Source: Pelagibius sp. CAU 1746
GTDB lineage: Bacteria > Pseudomonadota > Alphaproteobacteria > Kiloniellales > Kiloniellaceae
Direction of reading: 5' to 3'
NCBI RefSeq assembly: GCF_039839785.1
Contig: NZ_JBDOQT010000001.1
Coordinates: 3,038,001 to 3,102,000 of the forward strand
Length of the DNA stretch: 64,000 bases
Under the pieces are notes generated by a model. The model saw only the letters and a list, made by a program, of their open reading frames with translations. It ran no database searches and had not been told where the DNA came from. Of the stretch, positions 48,081-58,888 are shown in pieces. The position numbers were made by a program, and so were the translations under genes. Positions within the stretch are counted from its first letter, which is position 1. Each line of letters opens with the position of its first letter.

Positions 48081-49464
48081 CGAAATCCTCATCGTCGACG
48101 ACGAAGTCGACATTCGAATGCTGATCACCGGTATCCTGCAGGACGAAGGCTACGAAACCCGGGATGCCGGAAACAGCGACACCGCTCTGGAAATGCTGCG
48201 CCAGAAGCGGCCGAGCCTCGTCATTCTCGATATCTGGCTGCAAAACTCGACGCTGGACGGCATGGAAATCCTTGATGTCATCAAGCGGGAGTACCCCTCG
48301 GTGCCGGTGGTGATGATCTCGGGTCACGGCAACATCGAGACAGCGGTCAACGCCATCAAACTGGGTGCCTACGACTTCATCGAGAAACCCTTCAAGTCCG
48401 ACCGCCTGCTGCTGATCGTACAGCGCGCCATCGAGGCCGCGCGCCTGCGCAGCGAGAATGAGGAACTGCGCCTGCGCGTTGGCCAGTCGGAGGATATGAT
48501 CGGTTCATCGTCCTGGTATCATCATGTGAGCCAGGCGATCCGCAAAGTGGCGCCGACCGGCAGCCGCGTGCTGATTACCGGCCCGGCGGGCGCCGGCAAG
48601 GAAGTGGTGGCCCGGCAGCTCCATACCTGCTCGCACCGCGCCTCGGCGCCCTTCGTAGCCCTGAACTGCGCGACCATGCATCCGGACCGCCTGGAGCCGG
48701 AGCTCTTCGGCATCGAACCGAACCCGGACGACGGCGAGGATACGGGCAAACTCGGGACCTTCGAGCGGGCCCATGGCGGAACCCTGTTCCTGGACGAGGT
48801 CGCCGACATGCCCTTGGAAACTCAGGGCAAGATCGTTCGCGTGCTGCAGGAGCAGACCTTCCAGCGGGTCGGCGGCAACAACCGCATCGCGGTGGACGTC
48901 CGCGTCATCGCCGCCACCAACCGCGATCTGCCGGCACTGATCTCCGAGGGTCAATTTCGCGAAGACCTGTTCTACCGCCTCAACGTGGTGCCCATCGAGG
49001 TGCCGTCGCTGCGCGAAAGGCGCGAGGATATCCCCGCACTGGTCGACTACTTCATGGAACGCGCGGCCGAGAACGCGGGTCTGCCGCCGCGCAACCTCAG
49101 CGACGATGCCTTGGCGGCGCTGCGCGCCTACGACTGGCCCGGCAACGTGCGTCAGCTCCGCAATATCATCGAATGGGTCCTGATCATGGCTCCGGGCCGC
49201 GTGCAGGATCCGGTGCGCCCGGACATGCTGCCGCCGGAGATCGGAGCCTCCTCGCCGGCCTCCTTACCGGGGGAAACGGGGGAGGAGATTATGTCTCTGC
49301 CGCTGCGTGAAGCTCGAGAGGTCTTCGAGCGCAAATACCTGGAAGCCCAGGTCATGCGCTTCGGCGGTAATATTTCCCGTACGGCCAATTTCGTCGGCAT
49401 GGAACGCTCGGCCTTGCACCGCAAACTGCGCTCTCTCGGCGTCGGCACGGTCGAACGCGCCTGA
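48073..49464 (+). CDS. ntrX: response regulator NtrX, without GAFTGA loop
   Basis: From ATG 48073 (8-base overlap with ntrY; GTG 48052 is an alternative) the protein has 463 residues: receiver 1-120 with D53 (VILDIWLQNSTLDG), AAA+ domain about 140-370 and a Fis-type HTH (FGGNISRTANFVGMERSALH). Where sigma-54 activators have [13 protein letters not shown] this protein reads ELFGIEPNPDDGEDTGKLGT, so the sigma-54 contact loop is missing. The P-loop GPAGAGKE is a variant of GESGTGKE. It should bind DNA but probably does not activate through sigma-54. Confidence 0.95.
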   Translation: MGDEILIVDDEVDIRMLITGILQDEGYETRDAGNSDTALEMLRQKRPSLVILDIWLQNSTLDGMEILDVIKREYPSVPVVMISGHGNIETAVNAIKLGAYDFIEKPFKSDRLLLIVQRAIEAARLRSENEELRLRVGQSEDMIGSSSWYHHVSQAIRKVAPTGSRVLITGPAGAGKEVVARQLHTCSHRASAPFVALNCATMHPDRLEPELFGIEPNPDDGEDTGKLGTFERAHGGTLFLDEVADMPLETQGKIVRVLQEQTFQRVGGNNRIAVDVRVIAATNRDLPALISEGQFREDLFYRLNVVPIEVPSLRERREDIPALVDYFMERAAENAGLPPRNLSDDALAALRAYDWPGNVRQLRNIIEWVLIMAPGRVQDPVRPDMLPPEIGASSPASLPGETGEEIMSLPLREAREVFERKYLEAQVMRFGGNISRTANFVGMERSALHRKLRSLGVGTVERA

Positions 49465-49491
49465 ATGAGCGACAGCGGAGCCATCTAGGAT

Positions 49492-50868
49492 ATGAAAGTC
49501 ATTATCTGCGGTGCCGGCCAGGTCGGCTTCAACATCGCGCGCTATCTGTCGAGCGAAAACGCCGACGTGACGGTGATCGACCAATCCCGCGAACTGATCG
49601 AGAAGATCACCGATTCTCTCGACGTCAAAGGATTGGTCGGCTTCGCGTCGCACCCCGACGTGCTGGAAAGCGCCGGCGCCTCCGACGCGGAGATGGTCAT
49701 CGCCGTGACCTACGCCGACGAAGTGAACATGGTCGCCTGCCAGATCTGCCACTCGATCTTCGAGGTGCCGACGAAGATCGCCCGCGTGCGCCACCAGAGC
49801 TACCTGGAACCCATGTGGTCGGATCTCTTCAGCCGCGACCATATGCCGATCGACGTCATCATCTCGCCTGAGATCGAGGTCGCGCGCGCCATCGAACGGC
49901 GCCTGCAACTGCCCGGCGCCTTCGACGTGCAGCCGCTCGCCGACGGAAAAGTCAGTCTCGTCGGGCTGCACTGCAGCGAGGAAACGCCGGTCATCAACAC
50001 GCCGCTGCGGCAGTTGACGGCGCTGTTCCCGGATCTGCACATAGTGATCATCGGCATCTCGCGCGAGGGCAAGGGCTTCGTGCCGACCCCCGACGACGAA
50101 ATGCGCGCCGGCGACGACGTCTACCTGGTCGCCGACACCTCGCACCTCGCACGGACCATGGCCGCCTTCGGCCACGAGGAGAAGGAAGCGCGCCGGGTGA
50201 TCATCGTCGGCGGCGGAAACATCGGGCTCAACCTGGCCCACGCGGTGGAGAAGAACCACCCTCAGGTCAATCTTAAGGTCATCGAAGTCGACAAACGCCG
50301 CGCCGAGACCGTCGCCCAAGCGCTGCAGCGGACCGTGGTGATCCACGGCGACGCCCTCGATACCGAGATCCTGGACGAGGCCAATGCCGCCATTGCCGAA
50401 ACGGTGATCGCGGTCTCCAATGACGACGAGGTCAACATTCTGACCTCGCTGCTGGCCAAGCGTTACGGCTGCAAGCGCGCCGTCACCCTCATCAACAAGA
50501 CATCCTATGGGCCGCTAGTGGGCACCCTGGGCATCGACACGGTGGTCAGCCCGCGCGCCATCACCGTCTCGAAGATCCTGCAGCACGTGCGCCGCGGGCG
50601 TATCCGCTCGGTGCACTCTTTGAGCGAGGACTTCGGCGAGGTCATCGAGGCCGAAGCGCTGGAGACCTCCAGCCTGGTCGGGGTGCCGATCCGCGAGGCG
50701 CGGCTGCCCGAGGGGGTCATCGTCGGGGCCATCGTGCGCGGCGACGAAGTGATCATTCCCCGCGGCGACACGGTCACCCGGCCCAACGACCTGGTGGTCA
50801 TCTTCGCACGCTCCGAGACGGTGAAGAAGGTCGAGAAGCTCTTTGCCGTGAAGCTCGAGTTTTTCTAG
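49492..50868 (+). CDS. trkA: Trk potassium uptake regulator TrkA
   Basis: Peripheral NAD(H)-binding subunit controlling TrkH/TrkG potassium channels. The 458-residue protein is an internal duplication of RCK modules: Rossmann 1 (MKVIICGAGQVGFNIARYL), TrkA_C 1 (about 140-225), Rossmann 2 (VIIVGGGNIGLNLAHAVE), TrkA_C 2 (about 370-455). AGGA precedes the ATG. No trkH is in the window. It follows ntrX by 27 bases, the usual alphaproteobacterial order. Confidence 0.96.
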   Translation: MKVIICGAGQVGFNIARYLSSENADVTVIDQSRELIEKITDSLDVKGLVGFASHPDVLESAGASDAEMVIAVTYADEVNMVACQICHSIFEVPTKIARVRHQSYLEPMWSDLFSRDHMPIDVIISPEIEVARAIERRLQLPGAFDVQPLADGKVSLVGLHCSEETPVINTPLRQLTALFPDLHIVIIGISREGKGFVPTPDDEMRAGDDVYLVADTSHLARTMAAFGHEEKEARRVIIVGGGNIGLNLAHAVEKNHPQVNLKVIEVDKRRAETVAQALQRTVVIHGDALDTEILDEANAAIAETVIAVSNDDEVNILTSLLAKRYGCKRAVTLINKTSYGPLVGTLGIDTVVSPRAITVSKILQHVRRGRIRSVHSLSEDFGEVIEAEALETSSLVGVPIREARLPEGVIVGAIVRGDEVIIPRGDTVTRPNDLVVIFARSETVKKVEKLFAVKLEFF

Positions 50869-50930
50869 GATCGCGCCCGAGCTTTCCCGTTTCCCGGAGT
50901 CGAAAGCAGAGTCGAAAGGAGAGGCCGCGG

Positions 50931-51794
50931 ATGCCCCGTCAAGCCTATGTCAACGGCCGCTATGTGCCGCATCGTGACGCCGCCGTGCACATCGAAGACC
51001 GCGGCTATCAGTTCGCCGACGGCGTCTACGAGGTGGTGCCGGTCTACAACGGTATCCTGGTGGACGAAGACTTGCATCTCGACCGCCTGGATCGCTCTCT
51101 GCGCGAACTGCGGATCGCGCAGCCCATGACGCGGCCGGCGTTGAAGCTGATCTCGCGCGAGCTGATGCGCCGCAACGGGCTGTCCAACGGCTTCCTCTAT
51201 ATGCAGGTGACCCGCGGCGTAGCGCCGCGGGATCACAAGTTTCCCAAGGCCGCCAAGCCGGCCTTGGTCATGACCACGCGTCAGACCAAGCCGCACAGCA
51301 CGCAACTGCTGGAAGACGGCCTTAAAGTCGTCACCGTGCCCGATCAGCGCTGGGACCGCTGCGACATCAAGTCGGTCTCGCTGCTGCCCAACATCCTCGG
51401 CAAGCAGGCGGCGGTCGAGGCGGGCGCCTACGAAGCCTGGCAGGTCGACCGGGACGGCATGATCACCGAAGGCACCTCGACCAACGCCTGGATCGTCACC
51501 CAGGACAACAAGGTCGTGACCCGTGACGCCACCCACTCGATCCTGGGCGGCATCACCCGGCACACCCTGCTGAAGCTGATCCGGGCCGAAGGCTATGACC
51601 TGGAAGAGCGGGCCTTCTCGGTGGAAGAGGCCAAGGCGGCGAAGGAGGCTTTCCTGACCTCCAGCACCTCGCTGGTGCTGCCGATCACCTCCCTGGACGA
51701 CCAGCCGATCGGCAACGGCCATCCGGGTATCCTGACCGGTAAGCTGCGCCAGGTTTACATCGACTACATGCAGAGCCTGAAGCAGTCTGCATGA
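50931..51794 (+). CDS. dat: D-amino-acid aminotransferase, class IV
   Basis: PLP-dependent fold type IV transaminase. The 287-residue protein starts AYVNGRYVPHRDAAVHIEDR as D-alanine transaminases do; the PLP lysine is K147 in CDIKSVSLLPN, and EGTSTNAWIV and LGGITRHTLL complete the cofactor site. D-alanine/D-glutamate formation for cell wall is the usual role; branched-chain or 4-amino-4-deoxychorismate substrates cannot be excluded by eye. AAGGAGAGG lies ahead of the ATG. The stop overlaps the next start (ATGA). Confidence 0.9.
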   Translation: MPRQAYVNGRYVPHRDAAVHIEDRGYQFADGVYEVVPVYNGILVDEDLHLDRLDRSLRELRIAQPMTRPALKLISRELMRRNGLSNGFLYMQVTRGVAPRDHKFPKAAKPALVMTTRQTKPHSTQLLEDGLKVVTVPDQRWDRCDIKSVSLLPNILGKQAAVEAGAYEAWQVDRDGMITEGTSTNAWIVTQDNKVVTRDATHSILGGITRHTLLKLIRAEGYDLEERAFSVEEAKAAKEAFLTSSTSLVLPITSLDDQPIGNGHPGILTGKLRQVYIDYMQSLKQSA

Positions 51795-52489
51795 CCCCGC
51801 CGCCCCCCAAAGCCGTCCTCTTCGACTGGGACAACACCCTGGTGGACAGCTGGGCGGTGATCCACCACGCCATGACCGCCACTTTCGAGGCCCTGGGGCA
51901 GCGGCCCTGGACCCTGGAGGAGACCAAGCGCAACGTTCGCAAGTCCGCCCGCGACAGTTTTCCCGAGCTGTTCGGGATGCGGGCGGAGGAGGCGACGGAG
52001 GTCTTCTACCGCACCTATGAAGCGGACCACCTGCAGCAGTTGAGAGCGCTGCCCGGCGCCGACGCCATGCTGCGCCGCCTGGCCACGGCCGAAGATCTAC
52101 TGCTCGGCGTGGTCAGCAACAAGCGCGGGCACCTGCTCCGCCTGGAAGCCGCGGAACTGGGCTGGGAGCGCTATTTCGGGCCGCTGGTCGGCGCGGCCGA
52201 TGCCGCCCGGGACAAGCCGGCGCGAGAGGTGATCGACTTCGCCCTGGCCGGCAGCGGCATCGCCCCGGGCCCGCAGGTCTGGTTCGTCGGCGATACGGAT
52301 ATCGACGTGCTCTGCGCCCGCAACAGCGGCTGCACGGCGATCCTGGTGCGCGCCGAACCGCCGGGGGAGGGGGAGTTCGGCAACTTGCCCCTGGGCGGCC
52401 ATGTGAGCGACTGCAAAACTTTCGCCCAGCTCACCCTTTCCGCGCTTGAAAACGGCAAGGTTGAACAGCAAATAAGGGATTTCTCGTAA
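51791..52489 (+). CDS. HAD-superfamily phosphatase
   Basis: A 232-residue phosphoglycolate-phosphatase-like HAD hydrolase. Motif I is LFDWDNTLVDS (D12, D14), motif II LLGVVSNKRG, motif III lysine in ARDKPAREV and motif IV VWFVGDTDIDVLCA. The cap domain lies between residues about 20 and 85. The substrate cannot be read from sequence. Translational coupling to dat and the nearness of hfq are normal for alphaproteobacteria. Confidence 0.9.
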   Translation: MTPPPPKAVLFDWDNTLVDSWAVIHHAMTATFEALGQRPWTLEETKRNVRKSARDSFPELFGMRAEEATEVFYRTYEADHLQQLRALPGADAMLRRLATAEDLLLGVVSNKRGHLLRLEAAELGWERYFGPLVGAADAARDKPAREVIDFALAGSGIAPGPQVWFVGDTDIDVLCARNSGCTAILVRAEPPGEGEFGNLPLGGHVSDCKTFAQLTLSALENGKVEQQIRDFS

Positions 52490-52616
52490 GAGAATTCGGC
52501 GCTTCCGCTACCCAACAGGATGATTTTTCATTTCCCAGAAGCCATGTTAGGAAGAGCTTTCTGGGGCGCGCTCGGGCGCGACGCGATCCGGTCGAATCTC
52601 TACATCGCAGAGGGAT

Positions 52617-52645
52617 TTGACGAAAGGTTCGCAAGGGCCAGAATA
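52617..52645 (+). promoter_or_regulatory. hfq promoter candidate
   Basis: TTGACG (52617-52622) and AGAATA (52640-52645) separated by 17 bases, 43 bases before the hfq start in a 198-base gap. The -35 is near consensus. This suggests hfq-hflX has its own promoter besides any readthrough from dat. Confidence 0.55.
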
Positions 52646-52687
52646 AAAACAGACGACCGTCGTTAAGAACAAGAACAAGGTGCGAAA

Positions 52688-52945
52688 ATGGCCGCTGAGA
52701 AAAACCAAAGCGTGCAGGACGTATTTCTCAATCACATTCGGAAAAACAAGGTCCCTGTGACTGTCTTTCTCGTTAACGGCGTGAAGCTGCAGGGCATTGT
52801 GACTTGGTTTGATAATTTTTCTGTTCTCCTGCGCCGCGATGCCCACTCGCAGCTGGTGTATAAGCACGCCATCTCGACCGTAATGCCGGCGACTCCGGTC
52901 CAGCTCTTCGACCCGACGAAGGAAGAAGAGGCCGCCGAGAGCTGA
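52688..52945 (+). CDS. hfq: RNA chaperone Hfq
   Basis: Hexameric Sm-like protein matching small RNAs with mRNAs. The 85-residue protein has the N-terminal [20 protein letters not shown], Sm1 with [19 protein letters not shown] and Sm2 with [11 protein letters not shown], then a short acidic tail ([11 protein letters not shown]) instead of the long tail of E. coli. hflX follows, as in many proteobacteria. Confidence 0.98.
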   Translation: MAAEKNQSVQDVFLNHIRKNKVPVTVFLVNGVKLQGIVTWFDNFSVLLRRDAHSQLVYKHAISTVMPATPVQLFDPTKEEEAAES

Positions 52946-53033
52946 TCCCGGAACGGTCGGAACCCCGAAGGGCGTGCCTGAGACGGCATCTGCCGGCAGC
53001 AAAGCCCAGAAGATGCAGGACCTGAAGGAAAGG

Positions 53034-53052
53034 GGCGGCGTGGAGCGCCGCC
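53034..53052 (+). promoter_or_regulatory. hairpin between RBS and start codon of hflX
   Basis: GGCGGCG (53034-53040) pairs perfectly with CGCCGCC (53046-53052) around TGGAG, ending 7 bases before the hflX ATG. The only purine-rich RBS candidate (GGAAAGGGG) lies on its 5' side, so translation may depend on the structure bringing RBS and start together or on its opening. Confidence 0.4.
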
Positions 53053-53059
53053 AGCCCGC

Positions 53060-54400
53060 ATGACCGACCGTGCCCTCGTTGTGCACCCCGACTTGATGCA
53101 GCCCGGACTGCGCGCGCCCGCCGCGCGGCTGGAGGAGGCTGTCGGCCTCACCGCGGCCATCGACTTGGAGGTGGCGGCCAGCGAAGTGGTTCCGGTCAAG
53201 CAGGTCCGCCCCAACACCCTGATCGGCGGCGGCGCGGTGGAGCGGTTGGCCGGCGACATCCGTCTGCTGGAAATCGGCGTGGTGGTGGTCGACGCGTCGC
53301 TGACCCCGGTCCAACAGCGCAACCTGGAGCGCGCCTGGGACTGCAAGGTCATCGACCGCACCGGCCTGATCCTGGAGATCTTCGGCGAACGGGCACGCAC
53401 CAAGGAAGGCAAGCTGCAGGTCGAATTGGCGGCGCTGACCTATCAGCGCTCCCGCTTGGTGCGGTCCTGGACCCACCTGGAGCGCCAGCGCGGCGGCTTC
53501 GGCTTCATGGGCGGCCCGGGCGAAAGCCAGCTCGAAATCGACCGCCGCCTGATCACAGAACGGATCACCCGCCTGAAGAAGGAACTGGGCCAGGTCCAGC
53601 GCACCCGCGGCCTGCACCGCGGCGCCCGGCAGCGCGTGCCCTATCCGGTGGTCGCCCTGGTCGGCTACACCAACGCCGGCAAGTCGACTCTCTTCAACCG
53701 CCTGACCGAAGCCAAGGTGCTGGCCCGCGACCAGCTCTTCGCCACCCTGGACCCGACCATGCGGCGGGTGGTCCTGCCGTCGGGGCAGAACATCATCTTG
53801 TCAGACACCGTGGGCTTCATCTCCGAGCTGCCCACCGACCTGGTGGCGGCTTTCCGGGCCACCCTCGAGGAGGTGACCGAGGCGGACGTGATCCTGCACG
53901 TGCGCGACGTGTCGCACCCCGACAGCCAGGCCCAACAGGCCGACGTCCTGGCGGTGCTGGCCGATCTGGGCATCGACGAAAGCACCGGCCACGTGCTGGA
54001 AGTGCTGAACAAGGCCGATCTGCTGGCCTCGGCCGAGCGCGGCCACTTGACCCAGCGGGTCGCCGGCCAGGGCGAGAGCGTGCTCTGCTCGGCGCTGACC
54101 GGCGAGGGGTGCGAGGAGGTGCTCAGCCTCATCGACCGGCACCTATCGGCGCAGCGGCGCCAAGTCACCATCGTCATGAAACTGGAAGAGGGGGCCGCCC
54201 TGGCCTGGCTCTACGACCATGGCGAGGTGGTGGGGCGGCAGGACCGCGAACTGATCACTGAGGTAGACGCGAAGCTGGCGCCCCGGGACTTGGATCGTTT
54301 TCTTAAGAAGTTCGCCTCTTGCATTGAAAACCATGATATTTTGGCCGCCCAATCGGCTGAACCCCAGATCGCTGACAGGAACTTGGCCTCCGGCGGTTGA
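53060..54400 (+). CDS. hflX: ribosome-associated GTPase HflX
   Basis: GTPase that splits stalled or hibernating 70S ribosomes. The 446-residue protein has the HflX N-terminal domain (about 10-195) with GGPGESQLEIDRR and the glycine-rich GGFGFMGG, then the G domain: G1 LVGYTNAGKST, G3 LSDTVGFI, G4 LNKADLL, and a C-terminal extension. Its TGA overlaps the -35 box of the groESL promoter. Confidence 0.96.
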   Translation: MTDRALVVHPDLMQPGLRAPAARLEEAVGLTAAIDLEVAASEVVPVKQVRPNTLIGGGAVERLAGDIRLLEIGVVVVDASLTPVQQRNLERAWDCKVIDRTGLILEIFGERARTKEGKLQVELAALTYQRSRLVRSWTHLERQRGGFGFMGGPGESQLEIDRRLITERITRLKKELGQVQRTRGLHRGARQRVPYPVVALVGYTNAGKSTLFNRLTEAKVLARDQLFATLDPTMRRVVLPSGQNIILSDTVGFISELPTDLVAAFRATLEEVTEADVILHVRDVSHPDSQAQQADVLAVLADLGIDESTGHVLEVLNKADLLASAERGHLTQRVAGQGESVLCSALTGEGCEEVLSLIDRHLSAQRRQVTIVMKLEEGAALAWLYDHGEVVGRQDRELITEVDAKLAPRDLDRFLKKFASCIENHDILAAQSAEPQIADRNLASGG

Positions 54401-54425
54401 CTCTGCTTCCCCAGGCTTTTATATG
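54397..54425 (+). promoter_or_regulatory. groESL promoter
   Basis: TTGACT (54397-54402) and TATATG (54420-54425) with a 17-base spacer, directly in front of the CIRCE operator. The -35 box includes the hflX stop codon. This is a good housekeeping-type promoter; I do not see a clear heat-shock-sigma alternative. Confidence 0.75.
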
Positions 54426-54429
54426 CTCG

Positions 54430-54456
54430 TTAGCACTCGCCGTCGGTGAGTGCTAA
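54430..54456. promoter_or_regulatory. CIRCE operator (HrcA site) of groESL
   Basis: TTAGCACTC (54430-54438), 9 bases, GAGTGCTAA (54448-54456): a perfect CIRCE inverted repeat. It lies at the expected transcription start, so HrcA should repress groESL until heat or unfolded proteins keep GroEL busy. Confidence 0.97.
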
Positions 54457-54549
54457 CAGAGATCAATCGGCGGGGACTTCCTGGCGAGCCGACGAGGCTT
54501 CTGACGGGTCCGCGCCACTCCCATACACACCAGACAGGGTAGAAGTTCC

Positions 54550-54837
54550 ATGAAATTCAGGCCGCTGCATGACCGTGTCGTGGTCGAGCCGCTGGAGGAA
54601 GAAGAAAAAACCGCCGGTGGCATCATCATTCCCGACACGGCCAAAGAAAAGCCCATGCAAGGCAAGGTCCTTGCTGTCGGCCCGGGTACCCGGGGCGACG
54701 ACGGCAAGCTGAATGCTCTGGACGTCAAGAAGGGCGACAAGGTCCTTTACGGCAAGTGGTCCGGAACCGAAGTGAAGTTGGACGGCAAGACCATGCTGAT
54801 CATGCGCGAGTCCGACATCATGGGCGTTATGCAATAA
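54550..54837 (+). CDS. groES: co-chaperonin GroES
   Basis: Heptameric lid of the GroEL chamber. The 95-residue protein has [20 protein letters not shown], the mobile loop [16 protein letters not shown] and VGDKVLYGK-type strand ([16 protein letters not shown]). It precedes groEL by 15 bases in the CIRCE-controlled operon. Confidence 0.99.
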   Translation: MKFRPLHDRVVVEPLEEEEKTAGGIIIPDTAKEKPMQGKVLAVGPGTRGDDGKLNALDVKKGDKVLYGKWSGTEVKLDGKTMLIMRESDIMGVMQ

Positions 54838-56502
<1,665 letters not shown>

Positions 56503-56530
56503 GCAGCCCCGCCATCCAGGCGAAAAGATC

Positions 56531-56560
56531 AAGGGCCGCGGTTTCGCCGCGGCCCTTTTT
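56531..56560 (+). terminator. terminator of groESL
   Basis: A perfect 9-base stem GGGCCGCGG (56533-56541) and CCGCGGCCC (56547-56555) with loop TTTCG, followed by TTTTT. It is 30 bases after the groEL stop and the clearest rho-independent terminator in the window. Confidence 0.95.
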
Positions 56561-56643
56561 CTTTCCCGCTTGCACATTTCATTGGGCCGGCCGGCAAGCT
56601 ATCTTCCAGGTCCCGCCCTACGATTCGCCGCTCCGGAGCCCTC

Positions 56644-57447
56644 TTGATCGATATCGCAAAAGTTTCCGCCGTCATCGAGGAAATCGCCGCGGCGGACGTG
56701 CTGCCGCGCTTTCAGGCCCTCGCCGCACACGAGATCGAGGAGAAAGCCGCCGGCGAGCTGGTCACGGTGGTCGACGTGGCGGTGGAGAACCTGCTCACGT
56801 CCCGCCTCAAGGACCTGCTGCCGGGCTCCCTGGTGGTGGGGGAGGAGGCGGTCCACGCCGACCCCACGCTGATGAAACAGGTCACGGCCGACGCCCCGGT
56901 GTGGATCATCGATCCCATCGACGGTACCCGCAACTTCGCGCACGGCCGCGAGGCCTTCGCCATCATGGTCGCGCTCGTCCAGGGAGACGAGAGTGAGGCC
57001 GCCTGGATCCTGGAGCCGGTCAGCGGCCGCTTCGGGGTCGCCGAGCGCGGCAGCGGCGCCTGGATGGGCGGACGCCGCCTGCGGGTCGCCGCGCCGGATA
57101 CGCCGGCGCGCATGACCGGCAGCCTCCACGCCTCCAGCTACGCGCCCAAGGAACTGGCCCGGCGGGTCGATCAGCGCCGCGACCGGGTGAAGGCCGTGAA
57201 GTCGTTGCGCTGCGCCGGGGCGGAGTACCTGCGCCTGGCCGCCGGAGAGACCCACTTCTCGCTCTTCACCCGCCTGATGCCCTGGGACCACGTCCCCGGC
57301 ACGCTGCTGCACCAGGAGGCCGGCGGCACCGCCCTCTGCTTCGACGGCACGCCCTATACCGCTGGCCGCTACCGCGACCTGGGCCTGCTCATGGCGCCTG
57401 ACCGGGCAAGCTGGGACGCCCTCTACGGGACACTGCTGGACGATTGA
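56644..57447 (+). CDS. inositol monophosphatase family protein
   Basis: Lithium-sensitive-type Mg-dependent phosphatase, 267 residues. Metal-binding motifs: GEE at VVGEEAVH, WIIDPIDGTRNFAHG and MPWDHVPGTLL. The start is TTG 56644 with CGGAG six bases ahead; no ATG is placed suitably. The substrate (inositol-1-phosphate, histidinol-phosphate, PAP or a sugar phosphate) cannot be decided. It stands alone between two terminator-like regions. Confidence 0.9.
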   Translation: MIDIAKVSAVIEEIAAADVLPRFQALAAHEIEEKAAGELVTVVDVAVENLLTSRLKDLLPGSLVVGEEAVHADPTLMKQVTADAPVWIIDPIDGTRNFAHGREAFAIMVALVQGDESEAAWILEPVSGRFGVAERGSGAWMGGRRLRVAAPDTPARMTGSLHASSYAPKELARRVDQRRDRVKAVKSLRCAGAEYLRLAAGETHFSLFTRLMPWDHVPGTLLHQEAGGTALCFDGTPYTAGRYRDLGLLMAPDRASWDALYGTLLDD

Positions 57448-57631
57448 AGCCTGCCGAAGGTGGCATCCGCTGGCCTCACCCCCTGAGAAAAACTGGCTCT
57501 GGAAGTAGACCATTGAACCGCCTAGGGTGCCGCTGAGCGCCGGGCGGTCGATCTCCGTTTCCGGCGCCTATGCTTAGTCAATGACAAGGCCGATGGAATA
57601 CCAGGCCGCAAAGACAGAGAGGACAAGTCAG

Positions 57632-58750
57632 ATGCTCGTGGGCGTGCCAAAGGAAGTGAAGAACCACGAATACCGGGTTGGCCTGGTGCCATCCTCGGTG
57701 CGCGAACTGGTTCACCACGGCCACAAGGTAATGGTCGAGACCGGGGCCGGCGCGGGGATCGGCTTCACCGACGCGGATTACCAGGCCGCGGGCGCCGAGA
57801 TCGCGGCAGACGCGGAAAGCGTCTTCACCAAGGCTGAGATGATCGTCAAGGTGAAGGAGCCGCAGCCGGCCGAATATGCCCGCCTGCGCGAAGGCCAACT
57901 GCTCTTCACTTACCTGCATCTGGCTCCGGATCTGGAGCAGACCCAGGGCCTGATCGATTCCGGCTGCATCGCCGTGGCCTACGAGACCGTGACCAACGCC
58001 CGCGGCGGCCTGCCTTTGCTGGCGCCCATGAGCGAGGTCGCCGGACGCATGTCCGTGCAAGTCGGCGCCCACTGCCTGGAGAAGGAGCAGGGCGGCTCCG
58101 GGATGCTGCTGGGCGGCGTGCCGGGCGTCGCCGCCGCGCGGGTGGTGATCATCGGCGGCGGTGTGTCCGGCACCAACGCGGCGCGCATGGCCATGGGCAT
58201 GGAGGCCCATGTCACGGTGATCGACCGGTCGCTGGAACGCCTCTACGAACTGGACCTGCAGTTCGGCCCCATGCTGAACACCATCTATTCGACCGTCGAC
58301 GCCATCGAACGCCATGTCGTCGGCGCCGACCTGGTGATCGGCGCCGTACTGGTGCCGGGCGCCGCGGCGCCCAAGCTGGTGACCCGCGAGATGGTGCGCC
58401 AGATGCGCCCCGGCTCGGCCTTGGTGGACATCGCCATCGACCAGGGCGGCTGCTTCGAGACCTCGCGCGGCACCACCCACTCGGATCCCACCTACATCGA
58501 GGAAGGCGCGGTCCACTACTGCGTCACCAACATGCCGGGGGCGGTTGCCCGCACCTCGACCTTCGCCCTCAACAACGCCACGCTGCCCTTCACCCTGGCG
58601 CTGGCCAACAAGGGCTACCGCAGGGCCCTGGCCGACGACCCGCACCTGAAGGAAGGGCTCAACGTGGCCGGCGGCAAGGTTACCTACAAGGCGGTGGCCG
58701 AAGCCCATGGCATGGACTACGTGGCGGCCGAAGAGGCCCTGGGGCTGTAA
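57632..58750 (+). CDS. ald: alanine dehydrogenase
   Basis: NAD-dependent oxidation of L-alanine to pyruvate and ammonia (reversible). ATG 57632 with GAGAGGA ahead gives [20 protein letters not shown] and 372 residues, the family length. Further motifs: [31 protein letters not shown] and the Rossmann loop [18 protein letters not shown]. The next gene is a pyruvate-using omega-transaminase that would make alanine, so the two could form a recycling pair. Confidence 0.96.
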   Translation: MLVGVPKEVKNHEYRVGLVPSSVRELVHHGHKVMVETGAGAGIGFTDADYQAAGAEIAADAESVFTKAEMIVKVKEPQPAEYARLREGQLLFTYLHLAPDLEQTQGLIDSGCIAVAYETVTNARGGLPLLAPMSEVAGRMSVQVGAHCLEKEQGGSGMLLGGVPGVAAARVVIIGGGVSGTNAARMAMGMEAHVTVIDRSLERLYELDLQFGPMLNTIYSTVDAIERHVVGADLVIGAVLVPGAAAPKLVTREMVRQMRPGSALVDIAIDQGGCFETSRGTTHSDPTYIEEGAVHYCVTNMPGAVARTSTFALNNATLPFTLALANKGYRRALADDPHLKEGLNVAGGKVTYKAVAEAHGMDYVAAEEALGL

Positions 58751-58888
58751 GGCGGGAAAGGGGGCCGGAAGGCCCTCCGCTGGCCTCACGAATCGCCGCT
58801 AATTGGGTCTAGCTGCCCCTTTCCCGGGGGCGCTAGACTGCGCGATGAGGTGCCCTAACAACCCGAAAAACCTAGGAAAGCCAGGCCG

